Origin: Seonamhaeicola sediminis
GTDB lineage: Bacteria > Bacteroidota > Bacteroidia > Flavobacteriales > Flavobacteriaceae
Direction: 5' to 3'
Assembly (NCBI RefSeq): GCF_004358095.2
Contig: NZ_SMZJ02000004.1
Span: 570,030 to 634,029, forward strand
Length of the DNA stretch: 64,000 bases
Part shown: positions 1 to 8,520 of the stretch, piece by piece
Layout: every line of letters starts with the position of its first letter
Numbering within the stretch: position 1 is the first letter of the stretch
Program-made: the position numbers and the translations under genes
Notes under the pieces: model-generated
The model's input: the letters and a program-made list of their open reading frames with translations, nothing else
What the model was told of the DNA's origin: nothing
Database searches by the model: none

Positions 1-339
1 GTAGTAATCATAAAAAACAGGTGTATTTTCAATTTGAATTACAGCACCATATTCATCGTACTGAACAAAAGCGTTGTAGTTGTACCCAGAATTGAAACTG
101 ATACTAACGTGAGGTGAATTAAATGAAGCGTTGAAACGAGAATTACCTCTTAAAATATTGAAATCAAATTGTCCGTCTGGAAAAACTGAAAATTCAATAC
201 CATTTTCTACAAATATGAAAGAATTACCATAACCTCCAATATATGTAGTTGCCATTAAATTATTTGAACTGGTGGTTGAAGCGCTAACAGTAAATCCTGT
301 GAGGATGAATCCTGCTATTAAGAATAGTAAATTTTTCAT
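1..339 (-). CDS. Secreted flavobacterial hypothetical protein, 3' part outside the window
   Basis: This is an open frame of 113 codons running off the left edge, so the C-terminus is missing. It begins MKNLLFLIAGFILTGFTVSA, a clear Sec signal peptide, followed by a short Ser/Thr/Asn stretch and a beta-rich segment rich in Tyr, Asn and Gly (for example FSVFPDGQFDF and SFNSGYNYNAFVQYDEYG). From memory this resembles a family of short secreted flavobacterial proteins with repeated Tyr/Gly/Asn strands and no known function. The ATG lies 38 bp downstream of a sigma54-like promoter. No enzymatic motif is visible and I assign no function. Confidence 0.7.
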   Translation of the reverse strand, partial: MKNLLFLIAGFILTGFTVSASTTSSNNLMATTYIGGYGNSFIFVENGIEFSVFPDGQFDFNILRGNSRFNASFNSPHVSISFNSGYNYNAFVQYDEYGAVIQIENTPVFYDYY

Positions 340-376
340 AATCGTAAAATTTTAATGTGAATACACTTAAAGATTA

Positions 377-391
377 CCAAACAGCGTGCCA
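377..391 (-). promoter_or_regulatory. Candidate sigma54 (RpoN) promoter
   Basis: Read on the minus strand the site is TGGCACG-CTGT-TTGG. This has the exact spacing of the sigma54 consensus TGGCACGRNNNTTGC, with only the -12 C and the purine changed. It lies 38 bp before the ATG of the secreted protein, leaving room for a leader of about 25 nt. The match is seen in the sequence; use by RpoN is inferred. Confidence 0.45.
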
Positions 392-619
392 AAAAAAATA
401 AAGGTCTTTAAAGCCACATTATTAAAGGGATTAATTATTAGTTTTTTATTTGCAAGCATTTTATTGAAGATTTGTTTTGTAGTGTCTAACACTTATTGCG
501 TCTTTTTTTAAGGTTATATCTAATTAAAAGATTGATAATGCATAATAAACATAAACTTCTTACAGTTGGTTTTAGTCTTATTCTAAAAACTTTTATATTT
601 TTATGAAAACTGTTTTAAT

Positions 620-1699
620 TTGACCAGACATTCTACAGACATCTGCAAAAATTGTGAACAAACCTTTGAAAAGAGCTTCAAATTTTGTCCGCATTGTGGG
701 CAACAAGCCAAAGATGACCTTACGGTAGGTGTGCTGTTTTATAATACCATTAGCAATTATTTTTCTTTTGATGCACGTTTTTTCAAAAGTTTCCTGCCTT
801 TAATGTTGAAACCAGGCTATTTAGCAAAAAAATTTGTTGGAGGAAAGCGTTTGCTTTATTTACACCCTGCTCAATTGTATCTGTTCATATCGGTTATTTT
901 TTTCTTTTTAATGTCTACTATTGTAGTAAGGGAAAATGTTCAAAATATTGACAAAGCCTTAAAAAACGCAAAAATTAATCCCCAAATCACTGATAGTTTA
1001 AAATTAAAAACAACAAAAAACCTTGATTCGGTAAAAATTGATAGCATAATAAAACCCCTAACTTATAAAGGAATTGCAGGCTTAGATGTAGAACAAAAAC
1101 GAGTTATTGATTCATTAATTAATGTTGAATTAGATGAAGATAAAAATACCCCTTTAAAATTTGGTTATAGCACAAAAAAGGTTGACTCATTGATAAAAAT
1201 TGATGCTCCGGATAAGGAAATATACAAGGCAATGGGGATGAATAAAGATGCAGGCTACTTAAAACGAAAACTCTATGCACAAACCTTAAAGTTTCAAAAG
1301 CAACGTAATGGTGGCCAAATACTTCAAGCAGCTTATGATGCTATTCCAGTTGCATTGTTTATTCTACTCCCAATTTTTGCATTGATTCTAAAACTATTCT
1401 TTTATAAAAAAGGTACCTATGCACATCATTTAGTATTTAGCTTTTATTATTTCTCTTTTTTGTTTACCGTTTTTAGCATCATACTTATAATAAATACTAT
1501 TATAGATATCCCTGGGTGGATAGATTTTCTTATTATAATGTCAACCTTCTTTTATTTGCTTGTGGCTGTTAAAAAATTTTATGAAAATGGCTGGTTGTCT
1601 AGCATTATTAAGACCGGACTTATTTCATTTTTTTATCTAAGTTTTGTGCTTCCAATAGCCTTTTTTGTTTTAATATTTGTTGGCTTTTTGTTTTACTAG
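620..1699 (+). CDS. DUF3667-type membrane protein with N-terminal zinc ribbon
   Basis: The 359-residue protein starts with a zinc ribbon (CKNCEQTF...FCPHCG, two CxxC pairs). A hydrophobic segment follows near residues 85-100 (LYLFISVIFFFLMST). A long hydrophilic Lys/Asp-rich loop comes next, then four or five C-terminal membrane helices from about residue 240. This layout fits the DUF3667 family of Bacteroidota inner-membrane proteins, whose role is unknown. The start is TTG: the only nearby ATG, at 603, is in another frame and stops after six codons, and the zinc ribbon begins right after the TTG. The gene is convergent with uvrA, with 11 bp between the ends. Confidence 0.75.
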   Translation: MTRHSTDICKNCEQTFEKSFKFCPHCGQQAKDDLTVGVLFYNTISNYFSFDARFFKSFLPLMLKPGYLAKKFVGGKRLLYLHPAQLYLFISVIFFFLMSTIVVRENVQNIDKALKNAKINPQITDSLKLKTTKNLDSVKIDSIIKPLTYKGIAGLDVEQKRVIDSLINVELDEDKNTPLKFGYSTKKVDSLIKIDAPDKEIYKAMGMNKDAGYLKRKLYAQTLKFQKQRNGGQILQAAYDAIPVALFILLPIFALILKLFFYKKGTYAHHLVFSFYYFSFLFTVFSIILIINTIIDIPGWIDFLIIMSTFFYLLVAVKKFYENGWLSSIIKTGLISFFYLSFVLPIAFFVLIFVGFLFY

Positions 1700-1710
1700 A
1701 AAAAACCTCA

Positions 1711-4497
1711 CTAAAGCTTATTTTTTAGGTATTTTCCGGTGACCGACTTTTTATTTTTAATGAGGTCTTCGGGAGTTCCAAAGGCTACTAAATTTCCGCC
1801 ATTTTCTCCACCTTCAGGACCTAAATCTATAATGTGGTCTGCACATTTTATGAGTTCTATATTATGCTCTACAACTATAATGGAGTGCCCATTTTTTATC
1901 AACGCATTAAAAGATGTTAACAATTTCTGAATATCATGAAAATGTAACCCTGTAGTGGGTTCATCAAAAATAAAGAGCGCCTTATCTTTATTATTTCCCT
2001 TTCCTAAAAAAGAGGCTAATTTAATACGTTGTGCTTCACCTCCAGAGAGGGTAGAAGAACTTTGTCCCAAAGCTACATAACCCAGCCCCACATCCTGAAG
2101 CGGCTGTAGTTTATTCTTAATTTTAGTTTGATTATTGATTTCAAAAAATGTAATGGCATCATCAATCGTAAAGTTTAATATATCATCAATGGTTTTGTCT
2201 GCAAACCTAACCTCTAAAACCTCCTTTTTAAAACGTTTGCCTTTACAAGTTTCACATTCTAAATGAACATCGGCCATAAATTGCATTTCAATGGTAACTT
2301 CACCTTCGCCCTTACAAGTTTCGCATCGTCCGCCATCTACATTAAACGAAAAATGTTTTGCTTTATAATTTCTTATTTTACTAAGCTTCTGATTTGCAAA
2401 TAATGATCTAATATCATCATAGGCTTTAATATATGTAACGGGATTCGATCTAGAAGAACGCCCAATGGGGTTTTGGTCTACAAATTCAATAGCCTGTATA
2501 TTCCCAAAATTACCTTTTAGCGCCGTAAACTGCCCTGGTCTATCACTAAAATCAGTAAGTTGCTTTTGCAATGCTGGAAATAAAATCTTTTTCACAAGGG
2601 TGCTTTTTCCACTACCTGATACGCCCGTAACTACGGTTAACATGCCTAAAGGAAATGTAACATTGATGTTTTTAAGGTTGTTTTCTCTAGCGCCTATAAC
2701 ATCAACATGATACTTTGAAGTTCGTCTGGTTTTTGGAACCTCAATTTTAAGTGATTCATTGAGGTATTGAGCAGTTAACGAGTCTGACGCAAGAATAGTA
2801 TCAAAATGGCCTTTGGCAACAACATTACCACCAAACGTACCTGCTTCAGGACCAATATCAATAATAGTATCTGAGGCTTTCATAATATCTTCGTCATGCT
2901 CAACGACGATAACCGTATTTCCTAAGTCTCTTAGTGATTTTAATACAGAAACCAGTTTTTCGGTATCTTTAGGGTGCAATCCAATACTTGGTTCATCTAA
3001 AATATACATAGAACCCACTAAACTACTCCCTAAAGAAGTAGCTAAATTAATTCTTTGACTTTCCCCTCCAGATAGGGTATTGGAACGTCTATTTAGTGTT
3101 AAGTAATCCAACCCTACATGAGATAAAAACAAGAGGCGGTTGTTTATTTCTTTAAGTAGCCTTGAAGCAATTTGATGGTCATAATCATTTAACGCTAAAT
3201 GTTTAAAGAAAACAGACAGCTTCTTCAGAGGCATTTCCACTAAATCTGTAATGGTAGCACCACCAACTTGCACATAGTTAGCTTCAATACGTAAACGTTT
3301 CCCGTTACAGGCTTTACACTTAGTTTTTCCACGATAACGTGATAACATTACCCGATTTTGAATTTTATAGGCTTTTGACTCTAATTCTGAAAAAAATGAG
3401 TTAAGCCCCTCAAAATATTGATTTCCGTCCCAAATTAATTGTTTTTGTTCCTGGGTTAATTCAAAATAGGGCTTATGGATTGGGAAATTAAACTTATGTG
3501 AATTATTTACTAATTGGTCCTTATACCAGCTCATACTTTCCCCTCGCCAAGGGAAAATAGCATTTTCATAAACTGAAAGCCCTGTATTGGGGATTACCAA
3601 ATCTTCATCTATTCCTATAATATCACCATAACCTTCGCATTTAGGGCAAGCGCCATAGGGATTATTAAAACTGAACAGGTGTAGGTTTGGTTCTAAAAAC
3701 GTAATACCATCCAATTCAAAGCGATTGCTAAAAACACGTTGCGTGTTACTTTTAAGTGTTTCAATGATACAGTCGCCTTTACCTTCAAAAAAAGCGGTTT
3801 GAACAGCATCGGCTAATCGGTTATAGAAATCCTCTTCATTTTTAGTAATAACCCTATCAACTACTAAGTAAATATCCTTGGCGTTCTTATTAGAAACTTG
3901 CATCTCATCAATTCTCACCACCGTATCATCTACTTTAATTCTGGCATAACCCTGTTGGTTCAAGACTTTTAATTTGTCTTCTAAAGCTCTGCCGTTTTCT
4001 AGATGAATAGGGGCGAGGAGCAATAGTTTTTCGCTATCATCAAATGTTTTTACATAGTTTAATACCTCTGTAACCGTTGCCTTTTTAACTTCATTGCCCG
4101 AAATAGGCGAGTACGTTTTACCAATTCTAGCAAATAATAACTTAAGGTAATCGTAAATTTCGGTAGTAGTACCAACTGTAGACCTAGGATTGGTTGAATT
4201 TACCTTTTGTTCAATGGCAATTGCTGGGGCAATCCCTTTAATATAATCCACTTTAGGTTTATTAAGTCTGCCTAAAAACTGTCGCGCATAACTTGATAAA
4301 CTCTCCACATAGCGTCTTTGACCCTCGGCATACAAGGTGTCAAACGCTAAACTAGACTTTCCTGAACCCGATAAGCCTGTTATAACCACCAATTGATTTC
4401 TTGGTATCACAACATCAATATTTTTTAGATTGTGCAGTTTGGCACCTTTAATAATGATGTTTTCCTTAGGATTAACGTCCAAAATATTAGTGTTCAT
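1711..4497 (-). CDS. uvrA: Excinuclease ABC subunit A (UvrA)
   Basis: UvrA recognises DNA damage for nucleotide excision repair, acting with UvrB and UvrC. The 928 residues match the usual length. The first ATPase half has Walker A GLSGSGKSSLAFDTLYAEG and a signature LSGGESQRINLA. The second has GVSGSGKSTL and LSGGEAQRIKLA. Zinc modules appear as CPKCEGYGD, CKACNGKR and CETCKGEGE/CETCKGKR. Both Walker B regions read DEP(S/T)xGLH. Position within the family is clear; whether the genome has a second UvrA cannot be seen here. The gene stands alone, convergent with the membrane-protein gene to its left. Confidence 0.96.
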   Translation of the reverse strand: MNTNILDVNPKENIIIKGAKLHNLKNIDVVIPRNQLVVITGLSGSGKSSLAFDTLYAEGQRRYVESLSSYARQFLGRLNKPKVDYIKGIAPAIAIEQKVNSTNPRSTVGTTTEIYDYLKLLFARIGKTYSPISGNEVKKATVTEVLNYVKTFDDSEKLLLLAPIHLENGRALEDKLKVLNQQGYARIKVDDTVVRIDEMQVSNKNAKDIYLVVDRVITKNEEDFYNRLADAVQTAFFEGKGDCIIETLKSNTQRVFSNRFELDGITFLEPNLHLFSFNNPYGACPKCEGYGDIIGIDEDLVIPNTGLSVYENAIFPWRGESMSWYKDQLVNNSHKFNFPIHKPYFELTQEQKQLIWDGNQYFEGLNSFFSELESKAYKIQNRVMLSRYRGKTKCKACNGKRLRIEANYVQVGGATITDLVEMPLKKLSVFFKHLALNDYDHQIASRLLKEINNRLLFLSHVGLDYLTLNRRSNTLSGGESQRINLATSLGSSLVGSMYILDEPSIGLHPKDTEKLVSVLKSLRDLGNTVIVVEHDEDIMKASDTIIDIGPEAGTFGGNVVAKGHFDTILASDSLTAQYLNESLKIEVPKTRRTSKYHVDVIGARENNLKNINVTFPLGMLTVVTGVSGSGKSTLVKKILFPALQKQLTDFSDRPGQFTALKGNFGNIQAIEFVDQNPIGRSSRSNPVTYIKAYDDIRSLFANQKLSKIRNYKAKHFSFNVDGGRCETCKGEGEVTIEMQFMADVHLECETCKGKRFKKEVLEVRFADKTIDDILNFTIDDAITFFEINNQTKIKNKLQPLQDVGLGYVALGQSSSTLSGGEAQRIKLASFLGKGNNKDKALFIFDEPTTGLHFHDIQKLLTSFNALIKNGHSIIVVEHNIELIKCADHIIDLGPEGGENGGNLVAFGTPEDLIKNKKSVTGKYLKNKL

Positions 4498-4520
4498 AGG
4501 CTTTTAAAGGAATAATCTTG

Positions 4521-4528
4521 CAAAGATA
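4521..4528 (-). promoter_or_regulatory. Possible -7 box of the uvrA promoter
   Basis: The minus strand reads TATCTTTG, a full match to the Bacteroidota -7 consensus TAnnTTTG, about 24 bp before the uvrA ATG. I see no good TTG -33 box at 19-21 bp, so the call rests on one element. Confidence 0.3.
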
Positions 4529-4595
4529 CTACAAGTATTTGAACTTTTAAAGTGTCGACCAACTACAATGCTGTGTGAAAAAAATCTTCAAAATC

Positions 4596-4627
4596 TTGTT
4601 TTTTAGGAATGATTGTTGTTATATTTG
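4596..4627 (+). promoter_or_regulatory. Candidate housekeeping promoter of the ECF sigma gene
   Basis: A TTG at 4596-4598 is followed after 21 bp by TATATTTG at 4620-4627, matching the Bacteroidota TTG-N19-21-TAnnTTTG pattern. It lies about 100 bp before the sigma-factor start, which implies a rather long leader. Confidence 0.4.
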
Positions 4628-4730
4628 ATACATCAATCTTAAGCTTTAATCAACATTTCGCCTATAGTATAACATTACTTTTACAAAAATAACCCCAAGC
4701 AAAGAAGCCTTGCTTCTTGTATTAAAAGTA

Positions 4731-5321
4731 ATGATTATGCAAAATACACCAAAAACAGACGCTACGCTTGTTAAAAATTATATTAAAGGCGATGAGTACG
4801 CTCTAGAAACCCTTGTTTATAGACACAAACAAAAAATTTACAGTTTTATCTACTCTAAAGTGTATGATAGAGATGTTACTGAAGATATTTTTCAGGACAC
4901 CTTTATAAAAGTAATAAGAACATTAAAAGCAGGTTCTTACAACGAAGAGGGTAAGTTTTTACCTTGGGTGATGCGAATAGCCCATAATTTGGTAATTGAT
5001 TTCTTTAGAAAGAATAACCGTATGCCTAAATTTGACAACACTGGTGAATTTAGTATTTTTTCTGTATTAAGTGATTCTACTTTAAATGCCGAAAAATCTA
5101 TTATTAAAGAACAGGTTGAAAGTGATGTGAGACGCTTAGTAGAAGAACTTCCAGACGACCAAAAAGAGGTGTTATTAATGCGCATATACAATGATATGAG
5201 CTTTAAAGAAATATCAGAAAGAACGGGTGTTAGCATTAATACTGCCTTAGGTAGAATGCGTTATGCACTCATTAATTTACGTAAGATTATTGAGAAACAC
5301 CATATAGTGCTTACTAATTAA
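4731..5321 (+). CDS. ECF-type RNA polymerase sigma-70 factor
   Basis: This is an extracytoplasmic-function sigma factor of about 196 residues. Region 2 is visible as DIFQDTFIKVIRTLK followed by PWVMRIAHNLVIDFFRK. Region 4 is visible as LPDDQKEVLLMRIYNDMSFK and a helix-turn-helix (EISERTGVSINTALGRMRYA). The frame is open further upstream from a TTG at 4710, but the ATGs at 4731 and 4737 begin the conserved part (MQNTPKTDATLVKNYI). No anti-sigma gene follows. Instead a 47-codon gene lies 57 bp downstream and is probably co-transcribed. This widespread flavobacterial ECF factor has no target I can name. Confidence 0.9.
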   Translation: MIMQNTPKTDATLVKNYIKGDEYALETLVYRHKQKIYSFIYSKVYDRDVTEDIFQDTFIKVIRTLKAGSYNEEGKFLPWVMRIAHNLVIDFFRKNNRMPKFDNTGEFSIFSVLSDSTLNAEKSIIKEQVESDVRRLVEELPDDQKEVLLMRIYNDMSFKEISERTGVSINTALGRMRYALINLRKIIEKHHIVLTN

Positions 5322-5378
5322 TACAATAAAGTAAATTTTGCTGCGTTATCTTTTAAGATTAACCCTTAAATTAAGATA

Positions 5379-5522
5379 ATGGCAAAACTTTACACTGAAA
5401 AAAATTTTATTAAAAATGAACTAGAACCTAGAGAAGAAACGGTTAAATTTCTTCTTGATTATTCAAAGGCTTTAAGTGTTGTAAATTGTAATACATTGAA
5501 GTTTGAAACGCTTCTAAATTAA
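5379..5522 (+). CDS. 47-residue conserved small protein following the ECF sigma gene
   Basis: This short frame reads MAKLYTEKNFIKNELEPREE..., continues with KFLLDYSKALSV and ends ...LKFETLLN. It is charged and probably largely helical, with no signal or membrane segment. From memory, near-identical short proteins sit after this ECF sigma gene in other flavobacteria, which is why I accept an ORF this small. It lies 57 bp behind the sigma gene on the same strand and its stop is just ahead of a strong terminator hairpin, consistent with a two-gene transcript. A role as a modulator of the sigma factor is only a guess. Confidence 0.6.
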   Translation: MAKLYTEKNFIKNELEPREETVKFLLDYSKALSVVNCNTLKFETLLN

Positions 5523-5528
5523 ACCAGT

Positions 5529-5556
5529 AAAAAGTCCTGATTCATCAGGACTTTTT
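5529..5556. terminator. Bidirectional terminator between the small protein gene and nth
   Basis: A perfect 12-bp stem (AAAAAGTCCTGA / TCAGGACTTTTT) has a TTCA loop and A/T-rich flanks, so it can work on both strands. Its right arm overlaps the last codons and stop of the convergent endonuclease III gene. Confidence 0.8.
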
Positions 5557-6204
5557 CAATTTATAGTAGGCTTGAATAACTGACTTTCTGCCAATTGTTT
5601 TGGTAATAATGTCCTTTTCTAAGTCCCATCCTCTAGCAGGTGAGTACTCTCTACCGTACCAAATTATTTGAAGGTGTAAATCATTCCACAGCTCTTTTGG
5701 AAATAAGCGCTTTGCATCTTTTTCGGTTTGGACTACATTTTTGCCATTACTAAAATTCCACCGGTACATAAGTCTATGAATATGGGTATCGACTGGAAAA
5801 GCCGGTACACCAAAAGCTTGAGACATCACTACGCTGGCCGTTTTATGGCCCACAGCTGGCAGTGCTTCTAAAGCCTCAAAACTTTGAGGCACTTTACCAT
5901 CATGTTTTTCTATAAGAATTTTAGAAAGCCCGTAAATACCTTTACTTTTCATGGGTGATAATCCTACGGGTTTTATAATCTCTCTAATCTCTTGTTCGGT
6001 TAGTTTTACCATATCATAAGGGTTATCAGCCCTTTCAAATAACAGAGGGGTGATTTGATTTACTCTAACATCGGTGCTTTGTGCAGACATTAAAACAGCA
6101 ATTAATAAGGTATAAGGATCTTTGTGATCTAAAGGAATGGGTATTTCGGGGTACAGCTTATAAAGTGTATTAATAACAAAGTTTACCCTTTCTTGTTTGG
6201 TCAT
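5545..6204 (-). CDS. nth: Endonuclease III-like DNA glycosylase/AP lyase lacking Fe-S ligands
   Basis: This protein belongs to the base-excision repair family that removes oxidised pyrimidines and cuts at AP sites. The helix-hairpin-helix segment ALEALPAVGHKTASVVM contains the catalytic lysine, and the catalytic aspartate sits in FPVDTHIHRL. At 219 residues the length fits. What differs is the C-terminus: the classic C-x6-C-x2-C-x5-C cluster loop is replaced by REYSPARGWDLEKDIITKTI, with no cysteine. The enzyme should therefore fold without a [4Fe-4S] cluster. It is convergent with the sigma/small-protein unit and shares its terminator. Confidence 0.92.
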   Translation of the reverse strand: MTKQERVNFVINTLYKLYPEIPIPLDHKDPYTLLIAVLMSAQSTDVRVNQITPLLFERADNPYDMVKLTEQEIREIIKPVGLSPMKSKGIYGLSKILIEKHDGKVPQSFEALEALPAVGHKTASVVMSQAFGVPAFPVDTHIHRLMYRWNFSNGKNVVQTEKDAKRLFPKELWNDLHLQIIWYGREYSPARGWDLEKDIITKTIGRKSVIQAYYKLKKS

Positions 6205-6240
6205 AGGATTGTATTTTTGTAAAAAGCAAAGTTAAAAATT

Positions 6241-6693
6241 ATGACCACATTAAACGTAGGAGACAAGGCTCCAGATTTTTCTGTAAATGATCAAGACGGA
6301 CATTTAATTTCATTAAAAGATTACCAAGGCAAGAAGTTAGTATTGTTTTTTTATCCAAAAGCCAATACACCGGGTTGTACGCTAGAAGCCTGTAATTTAA
6401 GTGATAACTATGAGCGTTTTGTGTCTCAGGGCTATGATGTTTTAGGCGTAAGTGCCGATACAGAAAAAAAGCAACGTAATTTTAGAGATAAGTTTAAATT
6501 CCCATATCCTTTATTAGCCGACGTTGATAAAGAAGTTATCAATGCCTATAGGGTTTGGGGGCCAAAGAAATTCATGGGACGTGAATTTGATGGTATTCAC
6601 AGAACCACTTTTGTTATTGATGAAGAGGGCGTTATTGAAGATATTATTACTAAGGTTAAAACCAAAGATCACACCAATCAGATATTGAAATAA
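6241..6693 (+). CDS. bcp: Thioredoxin-dependent thiol peroxidase (Bcp/PrxQ)
   Basis: This 150-residue peroxiredoxin reduces hydrogen and alkyl peroxides in the cytoplasm using thioredoxin. The active-site motif NTPGCTLEACNL holds the peroxidatic Cys46 and, five residues on, Cys51, the resolving-cysteine position of the Bcp subgroup. The thioredoxin fold is recognisable through GDKAPDF at the start and RTTFVIDEEGVI near the end. It is divergent from nth, with 36 bp between start codons, so the two share a promoter region. A strong terminator follows about 60 bp after the stop. Confidence 0.95.
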   Translation: MTTLNVGDKAPDFSVNDQDGHLISLKDYQGKKLVLFFYPKANTPGCTLEACNLSDNYERFVSQGYDVLGVSADTEKKQRNFRDKFKFPYPLLADVDKEVINAYRVWGPKKFMGREFDGIHRTTFVIDEEGVIEDIITKVKTKDHTNQILK

Positions 6694-6751
6694 AGCTAGG
6701 TAAAACAAATAGGAGAGACTATCTCTTATTAATAGCGATTTTCTAGTTTTA

Positions 6752-6788
6752 AGTAAAAAAAGCGCCTTTTTAGGGCGCTTTTTTTACT
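6752..6788. terminator. Bidirectional terminator between bcp and a beta-barrel gene
   Basis: The stem AGTAAAAAAAGCGCC pairs with GGCGCTTTTTTTACT around a short T-rich loop. Long A and T runs on the two sides allow termination of both convergent genes. Confidence 0.8.
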
Positions 6789-6803
6789 ATTTTAATTTAA
6801 GGA

Positions 6804-7304
6804 TTAGAATTGATAACGAATGCTTAAAGCAATATCAAAGTCTAAATCATTGTTGTTATAGGCATCATCTCCAAAACCAATTTCTGGCCTAAAGTCTAAA
6901 GATATCAGTAATGGTATTTCAAAATCATATTCAATTCCAATGTCTCCAGCGGCAAAAATAAAAGTATCTGTTTTATCCATGCCGTCCGTTTGAAAACTGT
7001 AAGATCCTATTCCTCCACCAGCACCAACATACCAATTAAAGCCACCATCTAACGGATAAACCCATTGATATAATCCTGCAAGTTTAAAACCATCAAAATC
7101 AAAATTACTAGACCTTCCATCTCTCCATCCTAAATCTAATTCTAAACGATTATTGTCTCCAAGAGCTCTTTGATAGGATATTTCAGCTCCAAAACCATCA
7201 CTATCACCCATTCGCAATCCAATGGCATTGTCGGAAATAACTTGGGCATCTGTAGTTAAGGCAAACCCAATTAATGCTAACGATACTAAAACTAATTTCT
7301 TCAT
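6804..7304 (-). CDS. Small outer-membrane beta-barrel protein
   Basis: The 166-residue protein has a signal peptide (MKKLVLVSLALIGFALTTDA, cut before Q). Alternating amphipathic strands follow, and it ends in an aromatic strand (DFDIALSIRYQF) whose terminal Phe is typical of outer-membrane barrels. Its length suggests an eight-stranded barrel of the OmpW/OmpX-like kind. No ligand or enzymatic site is visible. It is transcribed alone, with an AT-rich upstream region of about 180 bp towards the LpxH-like gene. Confidence 0.75.
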   Translation of the reverse strand: MKKLVLVSLALIGFALTTDAQVISDNAIGLRMGDSDGFGAEISYQRALGDNNRLELDLGWRDGRSSNFDFDGFKLAGLYQWVYPLDGGFNWYVGAGGGIGSYSFQTDGMDKTDTFIFAAGDIGIEYDFEIPLLISLDFRPEIGFGDDAYNNNDLDFDIALSIRYQF

Positions 7305-7483
7305 AAGTTTAATTTTTAATGTTCAAATGTTCGTATTAACTATAAATACGTTGTTTTTATAATTTCAGATTTGTTTGACAAAAATAACGCCAAAAAAGAA
7401 GATATATTTAATTTAATTAAACAATTATCTGATATGGATTGTAATTGTTTGTAAAAGAAGTGTTTCTGTTTTTAAGACCAATT

Positions 7484-8332
7484 CTATATCTTATTTTTTT
7501 CATGCTTTTCAACTATGGTAATGGCAGCAATAAGGTCTTTTACATCCAAATCTTCCATAGATTCATCAATGTAAAAAGGGGCTAATTTATCTTTATTGTA
7601 GTTGTATATTTTCCAGCGTTTAAACTGATATTCTAAGGCAGTAAAGTTTTCAACCCAATCTCCTGAATTTAAATATATGGTACTACCGTGTTTATTTTCT
7701 TTAAATTCCATTTTAGGTTGGTGTATATGACCACAAACTACATAATCATAATCGTTTTCAATAGCTAGATCTGATATAACTGATTCATAATCGTTTATAA
7801 ACTTAACCGCTTTTTTTACACTGTTTTTTATCTTTTTAGACAAGGAGTAACGCTCTTTGCCTCTTTTAGCTAAGTACCAATTAACTAACCTGTTTAAAAG
7901 AATAAGCAAATCATAACCATAGCCACCAAGTTTGGCTAGCCATTTGGCCTGTTGTATAGAAACATCAAAAACATCGCCGTGAAAGAACCATCCTTTTTTA
8001 CCATCAAGCTCCAAAACTAATTTGTCAACAATAGAAATATTGCCAATATTGGTGCCACTAAATTTACGAAGCATTTCATCATGGTTACCTGTAATGTAGT
8101 ACACCTCAACACCATCGGCAGCCATATCCATGATTCTTTTAATGACTTTTAAATGAGACTTAGGAAAATAACGTTTGCTAAATTGCCAAATATCAATAAT
8201 ATCACCATTTAAAATCAGTTTTTTAGGTTCAATACTATTTAAATACGTGAGTAAATGTTTGGCATGACAACCGTAGGTGCCTAAATGTACATCAGAGATT
8301 ACAGCAATTTCTATTTTCCTTTTTATTTTCAA
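7484..8332 (-). CDS. UDP-2,3-diacylglucosamine diphosphatase-like metallophosphatase
   Basis: A calcineurin-like phosphoesterase of 282 residues with all metal-binding blocks: DVHLGT (near residue 15), NGDIIDIW, TGNHDEM, FHGDVFD and CGHIHQPK. The order and spacing fit the LpxH-related group found in Bacteroidota, which removes UMP from UDP-2,3-diacylglucosamine in lipid A synthesis. Biochemical identity with E. coli LpxH is an inference. The start codon is TTG; no ATG precedes the first motif. The gene is divergent from aroC across about 190 bp. Confidence 0.85.
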   Translation of the reverse strand: MKIKRKIEIAVISDVHLGTYGCHAKHLLTYLNSIEPKKLILNGDIIDIWQFSKRYFPKSHLKVIKRIMDMAADGVEVYYITGNHDEMLRKFSGTNIGNISIVDKLVLELDGKKGWFFHGDVFDVSIQQAKWLAKLGGYGYDLLILLNRLVNWYLAKRGKERYSLSKKIKNSVKKAVKFINDYESVISDLAIENDYDYVVCGHIHQPKMEFKENKHGSTIYLNSGDWVENFTALEYQFKRWKIYNYNKDKLAPFYIDESMEDLDVKDLIAAITIVEKHEKNKI

Positions 8333-8520
8333 TATTAGGGTGGGTTTATTAGTTACAAATAACTATAATTTCTGTTATGTAAAGATTATCTTATAATTAC
8401 CTATATATGAGTATATTGTTAAGTAAATGTTATGTTATTTTGGTGTTCTCATTGTAGGTTTAAGTCAATTTCATTTTCGTATATGTGATAATAGATTTAT
8501 TTTAGCGCAAAACTTTTACT

